Assembly: GCF_029784155.1 (NCBI RefSeq) | Contig: NC_073691.1 | Coordinates: 125,364,714 to 125,428,713, forward strand | DNA length: 64,000 nucleotides | DNA from: Uranotaenia lowii | Taxonomy: Eukaryota; Arthropoda; Insecta; Diptera; Culicidae | Direction: 5' to 3' | In this document: positions 1 to 12,200 of the stretch, one piece after another | Layout of the letters: the number at the start of each line of letters is the position of its first letter | How positions within the stretch are numbered: position 1 is the first letter of the stretch | The notes under the pieces: model-generated | Seen by the model: only the letters and a program-made list of their open reading frames with translations | Told to the model about the DNA's origin: nothing | Database searches by the model: none | Made by a program: the position numbers and the translations under genes

Positions 1-46
1 TGACTACAAAAAAAACAATAGAAAAAAATATAATGAATAGAAATTA

Positions 47-1290
47 AAGGGTGATACGGTAAAAATTTGGTCAATATCAACTTGACGTATTTCTTTCAAT
101 TTTGCATTTAAAAAACATGGACACCCCTCATTTTGAAGGTGTGTGTGTGTAGAATGTTGCTCCTATTTTGATTTTGAAATTCACTCTTCAGTTGTCAAAA
201 TGCCGTCCAAGGAAAAAGAGCAGCATATCTAAATTTTGCTCGCGCATCGCGAAAATCCGAGCTGGCAAGCTGGCAAAATCGCTAAAAGTTGCCAAATCAA
301 CCGTTACAAATGTAATTAAAGTGTTTGGGGAACGTTGGTCGACAGCCAGGAAGTCTGGATCGGGGGGGAATCGAAAACCGGAAGCCGCTGAGACGCCAAA
401 GAGAGTTGCCGGTAGTTTCAAGCGAAACCCTAACCTCTCTCTCCGAGATGCCGCAAATAAGCTGGGTGTATCGTCTACAACCATGCATCGAGCCAAAAAA
501 CGAGCCGGACTAACGACTTACAAGAAGGTAGTGACTCCAAATCGCGATGATAAACAAAATACGATGGCCAAAGCGCGATCCCGGAGGCTGTACACGACGC
601 TGCTGACGAAGTTTGACTGCGTGGTAATGGACGACGAAACCTACGTCAAAGCCGACTACTAGCAGCTTCCGGGATAGGAGTTTTATACGGCAAAAGGAAG
701 GGGAAAGGTAGCAGATATTTTCAAGCACATGAAACTGTCAAAGTCTGAATATCTGATTTGGCAAGCCATCTGTACCTGTGGCTTGAAAAGCAGCATTTTC
801 ATAGCTTCCGGGACTGTCAACCAAGAAATTTATGTGAAAGAGTGTTTGAATAAACGTCTGCTGCCTTTCCTGAAGAAACACGGTTGTTCCGTACTGTTTT
901 GGCCGGATTTGGAATCTTGCCATTACGGTAAAAAGGCCATGGAGTGGTACGCCGCCAACAACGTTCAGGTGGTTCCCAAGGACAAGAACCCTCCCAACAC
1001 GCCAGAGCTCCGCCCAATTGAGAAACACTGGGCTATTGTCAAGCGGAACCTAAAAAAACTGCTAAGGACGAGCATCAGTTCAAGGCAATCTGATTTTCTG
1101 CAGCGAAGAAGGTGGACAAGGTGGCTGTACAAAATCTGATGGCAGGGGTTAAGCGTATGGCCCGGCAATTCGGATTTGGAAAAGCTGAAACTCAACTGAA
1201 TATTTTTCCTGAATTTTTGATTTTTTAAATAAACGATTTCACCGATTTACACGCGTTTTCCCTTGACCAAATTTTGACTGAATCACCCTT
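47..1290 (+). mobile_element. Tc1/mariner element, DD37E (ITmD37E type), decayed
   Basis: A complete but dead element between TA dinucleotides (45-46 and 1291-1292). The terminal inverted repeats start AAGGGTGATNC and share the core AAAATTTGGTCAA. It encodes a transposase on the plus strand, described separately. Overall length 1244 bp is normal for the family. Confidence 0.9.
200..1198 (+). pseudogene. DD37E mariner transposase pseudogene
   Basis: Cut-and-paste transposase remnant filling the element at 47-1290. The likely original ATG is 200-202 (MPSKEK), but that frame stops at 230-232 and the protein continues in a shifted frame: a helix-turn-helix region (KSLKVAKSTVTNVIKVFG), then MDDETYVKADY with the first catalytic Asp. 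In-frame TAG codons fall at 660-662 and 675-677. The rest reads WQAICTCG, the second Asp in FWPDLESCHY and the Glu in RPIEKHW. Exactly 37 residues separate the second Asp and the Glu, which defines the DD37E group known from mosquitoes. A frameshift near 1075 moves the end to another frame (FGFGKAETQLN, stop 1196-1198). Not functional. Confidence 0.88.
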
Positions 1291-1586
1291 TATAGAAATC
1301 AAACCCACAATAAATGTGTTTGGGTTTAATTGATGGTAGAAAGAATGGTAATCTCTGAATGAAACACAAAGGAATTAAAAATGTTAAGTTTTTAAAACAG
1401 TCTGATGATAACTTAACTGTATCCTCTAAGAGTCTAAGAAACATAAAATTCAATTTTTTTCTGTTGTGTAGCAAATCCAAACTTCGGATAGAGAGAAAAT
1501 GACAGTACTGAACAAAAAACACTACGGCTTTCACGTCGTGTTCAAAAATAGAAATTAAAACTTGAACAGCTCGAAGAGGATTTTAA

Positions 1587-2191
1587 CCTTCCCATGCCGT
1601 TCGGGTCAATATGACCCGAAGCGCACATTTCAAATCTCTTTAACATCATTCCAATATACTGAAGAACTTGTAATTTTGACAGACCAAGTATGTTCTATGA
1701 AAATAATGATCAAATTAACGTCAAAAAATTAAAATTTGAGTTTTGAAAATCGGTTCATTGGGAAATGAAATACAGCTAAGCAAAGCAAAAATTGGATATC
1801 GTTTTTTTAAAGTTAGATTTTTTTCTACCGGAAGATCTGAGATAGCGGTCAAAACTTTCATTGGACCCCAACATATCTATACACTGTCGGATAGATGGAT
1901 TCTTGACGATTTCAAACATCAATGAAACACTTAAATACAAAAAAGCTGCCAAAAGTGATGAGCATTTTAAAAATAAAATTGATTTTTCGGACTTTTTACT
2001 TTCTGAACCAGTTTCTGATATCTTGGTAATACATATCGACTTTATTTTTAAATTTTGAGTAATAAGAATAAATTACCTACACAATGAATATAACATCATC
2101 AAAATCGGTTAACATTTACAGCCAGGAGAACGAAATCAAACTACAACTCAAATTTCCCCGAAACGGATATTTTGCGAACGGCATGGGAAGG
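1587..2191. mobile_element. piggyBac-like MITE with TTAA target duplication
   Basis: A 605-bp element with near-perfect inverted ends starting CCTTCCCATGCCGTTCG and flanked by TTAA on both sides (1583-1586 and 2192-2195). TTAA duplications and CCY ends are the mark of piggyBac elements. There is no coding capacity. A 17-bp palindrome CGGGTCAATATGACCCG sits just inside the left end (1603-1619). Confidence 0.75.
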
Positions 2192-2195
2192 TTAA

Positions 2196-4965
2196 GAATA
2201 TAATCAATATCATAACCTTCATAAATGGTGCCGTTTTGAAAATTAAGCCTGTACTTGAAAAATGCACCTTTTTCTTTTGTGAATAACTTTTGATTGCGAG
2301 GATGCATTCTAATGAAATTTTCAGCTAAATTAGTTCTGTAATGTTTACATGGACAGTATTTGTTTACAATGTTTACAATGGTTTTTGAGAAAGCTCCCTA
2401 ACGACAGAAACAAAGAATACAAAGTTTGTTAATTATTTTTCTAAATGCTATCGATCTTCGTGTATGGTTGTATTTTATTTTCATATTTCCCTTTCTATCT
2501 TATATTTCTTCTAAAAAAGTTCTAAGCTAAGAAAACTATTTTAAAAACAAAGCAAACGAGTTTGGCTCCTTTAAACTTAATCGTAAGAGCCATTTTTTTT
2601 TAAATAAAGAATTATTAAAAAAAAAAAGTTAAACGTTTTGGAAAAATCAATAAAAAATCCAATAGCTAAATTCTGGAATAACGAGAAATCAACTGTTTGA
2701 CAACACCTGAATACTCCTGGAAAATTCCAAAAAGTAAAGTTGAAAATTTGCTAAGCTTTGTTTATCACTCAAGAGTAAACGTCAGCTTTATTTACATATA
2801 GAATTACCGTCGAGAATAAAAGTGAGAAAGTCAGATCTTAAGCCTTATATCTCAGGAACTACTGAACCGATTTCTTCAAACATTTCACCATTGACTTGAA
2901 GTATTGTCAAAAACTGTTGAAGAATTAAATCAAAAATTGCTCGAACAATGTTTGAAACAAATATTTGCTACTGTGCATATCGTTTTTGGATAAAATAAGT
3001 ATTTCCCTGAGTTCCCTGAGAGTCCCGCTTTAAACCCACCTCATCCCTATATTTTAAAAAGGACGGTGGTGGATGTGTTTGTTTATATATTAGGAATAGA
3101 ATTTTGAACGATATAACGGATTTGTAGCAAATTAGGAATACCTAATTCAAATGGAAATGCAGGCGTTTTACAATTCGAAAAGAATTGTAATTAACACGTT
3201 TAACAGGTTTAAAAAGAAATACTTTTATTAGAGCTTCAAACATTTTGAAGTTTATGTGGTTTTCATAAAATCTGAAGATATTTTTGTCCCTGTCTGTTTG
3301 GAAATGTTCTCAGCTGAGTTGACTAAGGCCACATTCTTTCAGTGATGTACAGTTGATTTATTGTGGACCAATTTAAAAGAAACTAAGAAACTTATAAATT
3401 TGAAGAAGGATGGATCTCTTTAAAGGAAATTTTCTTCCACTGAGATCCTTATCGTAATGTTTAATTATAGCATACATTTCCTCGCACTTAATAATAAACA
3501 TTTGTGTTCTCAGCATTATTAAAATTTTAATCGCGTTGAAGTTTCTTTGTTTTGCTGATAGACGTGCTGAGAACAGTAGCGTCCATTACCAGGGGGCTCA
3601 ATTGAGCCTTTTGGTGTGGGGTAGTGTGGCGGGCCGCTACAAAAATAGGGCTGACACTTTGTATTCATAGTTTCTATTTATAAAAACAGTAAAAGAAAAG
3701 GAAAACTGTTTGTGTCATCATGTACGAGAAATTTGCTGAGAGGTTTTGATTTTTATTTCGGGAAATCATATACCAAAATTTGATGTCACAGTTAAAAGTC
3801 TCCTCACATGTTTTGTTTACTGGTTACATTAAGTTTATAGATAATTGAGTTAATTATTTCGATGAATGATTCAGCAGAAAATTTGACCTCAATTGCTAGT
3901 TTTCAACTTTGGCCACCGCAGCCATAAAACAATTAACGTTTCAGATTTCCACGCAACGAGTAACTATCTATGCGACAATCTGAGCAATTTTGTGCAATAA
4001 ATGGTAGGAACCAAGAAAAAACACGATTGAGCAGTTCCAATTTTCTTTGCAATTTTCCGAGATCCAATTGGAGCAGCAGGAACCCTTCCCTGGGCACTCC
4101 ACTAAAACCAAAATAAATCATAAAGTTTTCCCATTATGTGATGTGATATCTTTATATTCAGGAGATTTTTCTTGTTTGGGCGCGTCGTCGCGTGGAAAAA
4201 AACTCAACCTACTGCTTTTGAATTGTTTTCTTTAACTTGTTCTCCTGCTCTTCTTCGCCAACACGCTGTAGCTGGTTGATTTTGCAGAACGAACGAACCA
4301 AACGTGTAGATGAATGTTTTTCAGTGTACCTACCAAGATAGATGCCTTTTTGAGAGATGATTTTTCCGTATCGATTCCCGTTTTTGGCGTGAATTTTTCT
4401 CGGAATTGCTACATCCCCATTTCTCCTTTCCTCCAGCTTCGTTTATTCTTCGACCTCAAAACACTCGAGTAAATCAAGTCAAGTGTAACGAAATTGCTTT
4501 TCTGCGGTTGTTGCCGGGAGGAGCTTGGAATTGGTTTCTAGGCCTTTTCTTCAGAAGGACTTTTCTCCATATATGTAAGTCTAAATGTTTGAACATAACA
4601 GATTCCGTTCGCGGGGAAAACGACTCTTGTTAAACGATTGATAATTGTTATTTTGAATATTGAATTTCATATATGTTTATTCAATTGTGCTCGATGACAA
4701 TCCTATCGGTGGATTACCGGAACGCCAATCCCATTATGTTCGGGGAGGCACTTTCCAGCTTCTTTTCCCTCTTCAGAACAGACAAGATCAGATTTTTGGA
4801 ACATCGTCTAGTCTAAAGATGGAACCTTCCTCAACCAACCGCAAATATTTCCGTGGGCTTGTTCTTGTGGATGAAAAAAAAAGGTTGTTCTACCTCTTTT
4901 GCTGAGTTTGGTGGGTAAGAAAAATCGAATTTTAAGTTGTTTGGCATAACCAAATTATGCCAAAT
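2196..4965. other. AT-rich non-coding stretch
   Basis: No gene, RNA or complete mobile element recognised. Short ORFs here have no recognisable motifs. The only visible structures are homopolymer runs and a palindrome GGCTCAATTGAGCC near 3596-3610. Confidence 0.5.
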
Positions 4966-5465
4966 NNNNNNNNNNNNNNNNNNNNNNNNNNNNNNNNNNN
5001 NNNNNNNNNNNNNNNNNNNNNNNNNNNNNNNNNNNNNNNNNNNNNNNNNNNNNNNNNNNNNNNNNNNNNNNNNNNNNNNNNNNNNNNNNNNNNNNNNNNN
5101 NNNNNNNNNNNNNNNNNNNNNNNNNNNNNNNNNNNNNNNNNNNNNNNNNNNNNNNNNNNNNNNNNNNNNNNNNNNNNNNNNNNNNNNNNNNNNNNNNNNN
5201 NNNNNNNNNNNNNNNNNNNNNNNNNNNNNNNNNNNNNNNNNNNNNNNNNNNNNNNNNNNNNNNNNNNNNNNNNNNNNNNNNNNNNNNNNNNNNNNNNNNN
5301 NNNNNNNNNNNNNNNNNNNNNNNNNNNNNNNNNNNNNNNNNNNNNNNNNNNNNNNNNNNNNNNNNNNNNNNNNNNNNNNNNNNNNNNNNNNNNNNNNNNN
5401 NNNNNNNNNNNNNNNNNNNNNNNNNNNNNNNNNNNNNNNNNNNNNNNNNNNNNNNNNNNNNNNNN
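4966..5465. other. Assembly gap, exactly 500 N
   Basis: A round-number run of N, so the true size is probably unknown. It lies directly beside a large near-perfect palindrome, the kind of structure that breaks assemblies. ORFs that appear to cross it are meaningless. Confidence 0.98.
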
Positions 5466-5647
5466 TATTTAAAATGTTTGGCACCGCCTTATTTTCTATT
5501 TTTAAACTGTGACCCAAAGATGGGTCTTGACTCAAACATTCAGTCAGCGAAACTTTTTTTGTAGAGAAATGAATCCACCTTAGATGAAATTTCAGGGACT
5601 AGATAAGGGAAAATTGATGTTGTAAACATGCGAAAAAAATTCGCCTT

Positions 5648-5720
5648 GTCTCCCGGTGAGACTTGAACCCACATCTTGCGCCTCTCCGGGGCCCATGTAT
5701 TAACATTCTACTACAGGAGA
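5648..5720 (-). tRNA. tRNA-like unit (left palindrome arm), mirror copy
   Basis: Reverse-complement twin of the unit in the right arm, with the same stems and a T run in the same relative place. A genuine tRNA function is unlikely for the reasons given for its twin. Confidence 0.42.
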
Positions 5721-6275
5721 CCAACCTGGCGTATGAATATTATACTGGTTGAGTGTCGATGTCTATCGGAATGAAGGGAATAGTTCTCCCATGTGATCAT
5801 AATCATTTTTCCTGGTCTATTTCTATTCCCATCTTTTCATCTTACGGTAGTTGGACTCAAATTTGGATATTTTAGGCACGGCAAGATTTGCATTGCCTTC
5901 TCATATACTGCACGGGTTGTCAGTTATGATGAGAAATGATGCGTTTGCCGTATTTGGATATCCAACCAAATTCGGTGTTTGGCACCGCCTTAAAAATAGA
6001 AAATAAGGCGGTGCCAAACACCGAATTTGGTTGGATATCCAAATACGGCAAACGCATCATTTCTCATCATAACTGACAACCCGTGCAGTATATGAGAAGG
6101 CAATGCAAATCTTGCCGTGCCTAAAATATCCAAATTTGAGTCCAACTACCGTAAGATGAAAAGATGGGAATAGAAATAGACCAGGAAAAATGATTATGAT
6201 CACATGGGAGAACTATTCCCTTCATTCCGATAGACATCGACACTCAACCAGTATAATATTCATACGCCAGGTTGG

Positions 6276-6348
6276 TCTCCTGTAGTAGAATGTTAATACA
6301 TGGGCCCCGGAGAGGCGCAAGATGTGGGTTCAAGTCTCACCGGGAGAC
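6276..6348 (+). tRNA. tRNA-like unit (right palindrome arm), probably SINE head or pseudo-tRNA
   Basis: A 73-nt segment that folds as a tRNA by hand: a 7-bp acceptor stem (TCTCCTG with CGGGAGA, one G-T pair), a perfect 5-bp T stem around TTCAAGT, and an anticodon stem with four of five pairs. Canonical numbering fits with no gaps. The loop would give anticodon GGA (Ser), but the variable arm is short (class I) while Ser tRNAs are class II, position 33 is C instead of T, and the D loop lacks GG. So it is more likely a tRNA-derived repeat than a working tRNA-Ser. A run of seven T (6357-6363) follows, as expected for RNA polymerase III termination. Confidence 0.45.
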
Positions 6349-6518
6349 AAGGCAAATTTTTTTCGCATGTTTTCAACATCAATTTTCCCTTATCTAGTCC
6401 CTGAAATTTCATCTAAGGTGGATTCATTTCTCTACAAAAAAAGTTTCGCTGACTGAATGTTTGAGTCAAGACCCATCTTTGGGTCACAGTTTAAAATTAT
6501 TTAAAATTTTTTTCCAAA

Positions 6519-7130
6519 TTAGGTGACGCTGGATTGGTGGACTGAGTTGATTTGGGGTCATTTTCCAATTTATCAAACCCTGGGGTCTAAAAGGCTTCGT
6601 TTTGATTCAAAACTGATCTATGATTTTTTGCAGAATTTTTAAGTAACGTTTACATGAGTAAATTTTAACTTTTAGGTTTGTATGAGAGCATTGAATATTT
6701 TGTACTAAAAAACTAACATCAGTTTTGTTTCTTCTGTGAAAACGAGCCTGTAAATGGTTTCTGTGCCAACTTATAAATTCTCTAAAGGATTTTTTTTCGC
6801 TGAATAACTGTGTCCAAGACCGTAACTTTGTATCTTATTAGGCAAAAAAGTTATTAGCTGTTTAACAGGGGTATGTCTTTTGGCATTGATACACAAAAAC
6901 CTTTAGCAGGTTCGGTTCCACAGAAGACACAAAACTGATGTTGATTGTTCAGTACAAAATATTCAATTTTCTTATACAAATCTAAAAGTTCAAATTTACT
7001 CATGTAAACTCTACTCAAAAGTTATGCGAAAAACCATTGATCAGTTTTGAACAAAAACGAAGCAGTTTAGACCACAGGGTTTGAGAAATTCAAAAATGAC
7101 CCCAAATCGAATCAGTCTTCTAGATTGCGT
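6519..7130. mobile_element. Fold-back MITE-like element, family copy 1
   Basis: The two ends are imperfect reverse complements over about 200 bp: GATTTGGGGTCATTTT near 6550 faces the complement near 7110, and the ACATGAGTAAATTT segment near 6655 faces its complement near 7000. A second, partial copy with the same internal order lies at 46950-47290. No coding sequence. Confidence 0.6.
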
Positions 7131-9249
7131 CATATATGTTTTTGCAATTTATTCACGAAAATCAGACATTAAAGTCATGCAGGCGAAATGTGAAATGTCA
7201 GAAATTAGTTTTTGTGGAATCGAGGCTCCATAGACTGATTTCCTCTTTTTTCAAATAATTTTTTCGGAAAGGGTGGTCTTGATATTTTTAAATTCAGATC
7301 ACCAGAAGTAATGCTTGTGCTAAATTTTTTCTACATTTTTCTTTTGTTTAGAAGCTCATACACTTGGTTTAAAGAAGCAAAAAAATTTTTTGTGCAAATT
7401 GTAAATTGGAAATTTGTGTATCAATATAAAAATCCATTTAAAAATTGTGTAAATATTTTTGTCATCACAAAAGAATATATATTACATTTGAATTTTATAG
7501 ATTTTGAATCAAAAGAAAGCTTTTACTAAAAGAACGGATTTTTTAATTTTATTTCTGCAACTTTTATTGCAGATGTGTTTTGTTTGTAGTTTCCGGAGTA
7601 GAAAATGTAAGAATTTTAATGATTTTTTAAAGAAATTTAAGGATGATTTAGTTGTTGAATTAATTTAAATCTTTAGGATAAAACACATTTTTTGGCACAT
7701 CAAATTTTCTTGAAATTCCATTTCAAAGCATTTGGGGAGAATGGAACTTCACACTTCCTTTCTTTCATCATACAGTTCGGAAAAATTAATAAAAAAATGC
7801 TTCGACGGTATGTGATCCTGAAGATTCGCATTTTAGTGGATTAAAAAGCATTTTCGTAGAGCTTTAAAAATCTAGAATTTTGAATGTTGAAGGAAATTTG
7901 ATTTTTCGTTCAGGGTATTTAAACCTTTTTCCTAAACTACGCGAAAATTATTATATTAGAGAACCACTGACTATTTTCAGCCTGATAACTTCTTGTGTAA
8001 CAGTTTATAAATGGGAAAAAGGGAATTCTGTAAAAAAATGACTTTCTACCATATTCTCACAAAGCGAAAATCAATATTTCAAAACACAGAAAAATGCCGA
8101 CTATACAATGAAAAATTGCATTGATTCTGAGACAAATGAACAATCCTTTATTTCTAATCAATTATCCTTTACTTCAAGGAATTTTTCGCCTTTGAAATTA
8201 AAATAAATTCTTTGATTTAAAGTTTTTTTTTATTAATTCCAAAAGTATTTAGCTAAAAAATAGAAACATATTTCAAATTATAATTTTGAAACCAAATCAA
8301 AATACATTATTATAAAATAAGAGGAGTTCGTTTCATCAAATGAATTTTTAAATAAATCAATTTTATTTAAAAATTCAAATTAAATTAATTTATTTAAATG
8401 AATTAATGTTTTTGTTATAATTTTTTTCTTTGCACATTTGAAAAGTATGAAAAATGATCTTTCCGTCCCCTTTTTGTTAACTTTGGAATCAATGTTTAAA
8501 AACATACAAGATAAAGGCAACAGCATTGTTTTTATGCATATTATTTATTATCAAGACATTCGACAATCGAACATTAGACGTGATTAGACCTTTCTAAAAG
8601 ATTCTAGTTACGAGATATGGTTGAAAAATCAAATCACCCCAGGAATCAGTTCTCCAAAATCTTCTCTAATTCTCTCTATTCAAATCAGTTGTGATTTTTT
8701 ATAAAACTTTGTTCGTTCATCAGTTATTATTAATTTTAAATTTTTCCTCCCCCCCGCGTCTGCCAAAAAATACAAAAAATCTGAAAGGGGGGAGTATATA
8801 AAATTTCGGGTATTTTATAATAAAATTGATGAAAAATTTTAAAAGCAACAAACTAATCGTTATAGATGGAATTTTTTCCACCTTTCGCATTCGTGATTTT
8901 ATCATATCTTTGATCTGAAATAATAAAAACTTATAAATTTTTAGAAAATGTGGTGGCATGTAAGGTTTAAATGAAAGTTAAACAAAATCTTACAAACTCA
9001 TCATAAGCATATGCATATTCTCAGGATTTGTTGTTTCGAATTCGCATACATGCATATATCGGTTTTTTATAAATTCTGGTTTTTTTTTGATACTACAACC
9101 TAAAATAATTTTTTTTTTCGAAACTAATCATGATTTTCACAAAGATGCTAAGTCTGATCCACTGATGGCATGGGTTCGATTTCCATCTTGGTACTGAAGC
9201 AGTAGATGGAAACAATTGCGTTAACAGTCTTTCTTTATAGATCAACTTG
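7131..9249. other. AT-rich non-coding stretch
   Basis: Very AT-rich, with many short A and T runs. No gene or mobile-element ends were recognised. Confidence 0.5.
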
Positions 9250-12200
9250 GTGGCTCCAGAGAGTATTATGCAAGAATCAAGAGAGTGAGAAATATTATTA
9301 GGGTTTACAAATTCATGGCAGTTTTGAAGCTATAAAGAGCAATGTAAATGATGCAGTTGAAAGCAGCTTACATTAAACATTGTTTGAAATGTTTGAACTT
9401 CAATTGTGAGCTTATTTATATGAGAGGTCGTTTATAAATTATTTTTTCAGATTTTAAAGTCCAAATCAGTAGATCCAGACGGTTATTTTTGTAATTTAAT
9501 TCGTGGTAAATTTTAATATGCACCAAGAACAACATTAGTAATAATAATATTTATTATTCCCGTTTAAGTTGCTTTAACTTTCATTCATTTTTGGTGATCA
9601 TAACCTAATTTTTTTAGATTGTCTAAAGTAAAAAGTAGCCTCAGTGCTCAATATATGCAGTATAAAAATGGGCTGCTTCATTTAATGGTGTCACAAATGA
9701 AACAAAAATATCACCTAGTTTTTTGCTTATTTAAAAATGAATGTTCGGCTGTCGTCAAAATTTGTTTTTAATTTTGAAAGAAGAACTCAAGCGTTTACTT
9801 ATTTCGATGAACCGATTGGCGTTGAGGCCCGAAAGTTTGATAAAGGGTACGAAATAAAAATGACAACTGTTTCGATGTTTAGTTCTAAGCTATAATCAGA
9901 GTTCTTTTATGGGTAGTTTATTTTTCGATCTGAAACAGTGGCTCCAGAGACTACCTTTTTTGTAGTTTACTCCGTGCTAGATGTATAACATTTTAATCGC
10001 ATCAGGATTCAAACTACTATTTTTAGGCATTAGATTGGTTCACTTTTTGCTCATTCTGGTGTTATTACCAGTTAATAGCCGGATCAATCGGTTAATTCTA
10101 GATATAGGATCATCAATAATAACAAGTGTTTCGCCTTTGTCAAGATTTATCAATATAGAAGATACCAAGATCTACCACCATAATTCTCGCTTAGATCATA
10201 AACTGGATATTTTATTTATGGATTACTTGTGAATTGACAGAATAATTAAAAAATGCTTAAAAAATAAAAAAACACCCGGATTTTCTTCATCTGTACTATG
10301 CGTTATGTGCATTTTAACATCGAGTCCTTCTCGACATCTTCCATCATCAGAGTGCATTCGGAATATTGAAGCATCATCTGCATTTAACAGATTCGGATTA
10401 CAAACTTTAAAATCTGACCATTAGTTTCGTCAACGATTGAAGGTTTTGCCTTTTCGAACACTTTTTTTTTGACAATTCTTTCCACTAAATTGAAGTCTAC
10501 TATTTACAAGTCATGTAAAGCCAATTGGCAACGCTAAATATCTGCCAATCAGCTCACGAAAAAAAGAACACGTTTAGATGTAGAATTTTAATTTATTGTC
10601 AGTTTAGTTTTGTTGTGTTGAAATGTATTACACACTCCGTGTGACGGCGGAAAATGTTTCAATAATGTCCAGGGGAGAAGGGTAATTTTTTGATATCCAG
10701 GCTGATTGTTTGTGTTGTCAAATTTGACCTAAAATATGAAGCGGATGAGTAAAAAGTTCCTCAAACAATCAATCTTCTTCATCCTACTCCATCTCAAGCA
10801 CCGGAACATATCAAACGTATCCTGCGTTCGAAATTTTCTTCAGCATCCTATAACACAAAGGGAAAAATAAAAATCGTTCCAAAACTGACTAGGATATGAA
10901 CAATCGATTTTTCATGTTCGCCAACCCGTGTAGTAGCTAGTGACGTCATCCTAAGGCAAGTCTCCCGCTTACTCCCGCTCGTCATATATCTGATGTTAAA
11001 AGAATACGTAGTTGCTGAAGTAAAACATTATGACGATGTTTACCCTCCTAATAGACCGAGCGAGCAATGCTTACGTGGAGCAGAGGGAGGAGCAGAAAAG
11101 ATGATTGGGGGCACCCAAACATTACCCACTCACCCATACTAATGATGGGAGAGCATTCACATCAAACAAAATCGTCTTTCCAGTATGCTGCATACATTGG
11201 CTGTTTGCCGGCCATTGAGAGAGATGCAGCTGGCAAACTACTACCAGGAGCTACGATCTTTTCTGGACCATTCATTCGAAAGTTGAGAGGAGATAAGCAG
11301 ACGAAGTTGCTTCTTGCCCCAAGGAATGACTGTGTGTTGTACTTACTCGACTTTTTCCCGTGTCCTAGAAACCAAGAAGCTACGAGTTCCTCATCTGGAC
11401 CATCGGAACGCAAACCCATGCAAGTGAGAGTAATTGCCTTATGTTATTTTTTTCCGCTGCAGCTGCTATTGCTGCAACATTACGTAACTTGTGCAACATC
11501 GTTTGGAAGGTATCACGTGTTACAGAGTGAAGAAATTGTGGCTTTGGCTTTCCCGATTTTTTAAACCAAAGCTATTATGCTCTCTGGAGCCACGCTAACT
11601 AAACTTCAAAATAAATCTATGACTTTCTTCAATGTTGCTAATTTTCTCTACCGATACTTTGTACTTAACCAACAGAACGAAATTGTTTTTCTACTCACAA
11701 GAAATATTTTTAAATTTTAGTACTAAACCCCGAGCTCCCATCTTTTACTACAAATGTTGACACATAACTAGCAGAAAAATGCTCTCTGGAGTCACTGTCT
11801 CAGGTTGAATATTAAACTTCAATAAAGCCAGATAGTTTGACGTCCAAAATCTTTGTTAGAGTTTTGATTGCGGGCTTAAAATTAGAAAAACAAAAATAGA
11901 ATCCTGTTGAATTTATTTGAAATTTAATCATGATTTTTACTACGTATTAAAATGTTTGCATTTATCAATAACCTAACGAAATAGTAAACGAGAAATTTAT
12001 TATGATCATGTTTTAAAATTTGATAATGGATTTGAACTGGGATTGGTTGATCTTGGATCGATCCACGCGAGATCGATCTATTGAACACTAGTTTTCTTCG
12101 ATTTTTTGGATCGATTCTTCAGCCTTGAGAAAATTGATTAAATCGATTTATTTTCGATTCGATCTTTTGAATTTTTCTCTTTGATTTTGAGATTCTTTGT

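Larger units (their letters stand above)
5500..6496. repeat. Near-perfect palindrome, two 493-bp arms around an 11-bp spacer
   Basis: Positions 5500-5992 are repeated as the reverse complement at 6004-6496 with only a few mismatches, around the A-rich spacer 5993-6003. The inner edge has GGCACCGCCTTA facing its complement. The same GGCACCGCCTTATTTTC sequence also stands immediately left of the left arm (5480-5500), suggesting that the repeat continues into the gap. Each arm carries one tRNA-like unit, so the two units are convergent-opposed copies. No protein coding is seen. Confidence 0.92.

Noticed and set aside
4831..5535. Open frames of 171-234 codons across the gap
   Set aside because: They consist almost wholly of N.
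6276..6348. Genuine tRNA-Ser(GGA)
   Set aside because: Short variable arm, C33 and absent D-loop GG contradict a serine tRNA, so it is reported only as tRNA-like.
11067..11564. 165-codon plus-strand ORF
   Set aside because: No recognisable domain, a competing frame on the other strand, low-complexity hydrophobic tail; chance ORF in a locally less AT-rich stretch.
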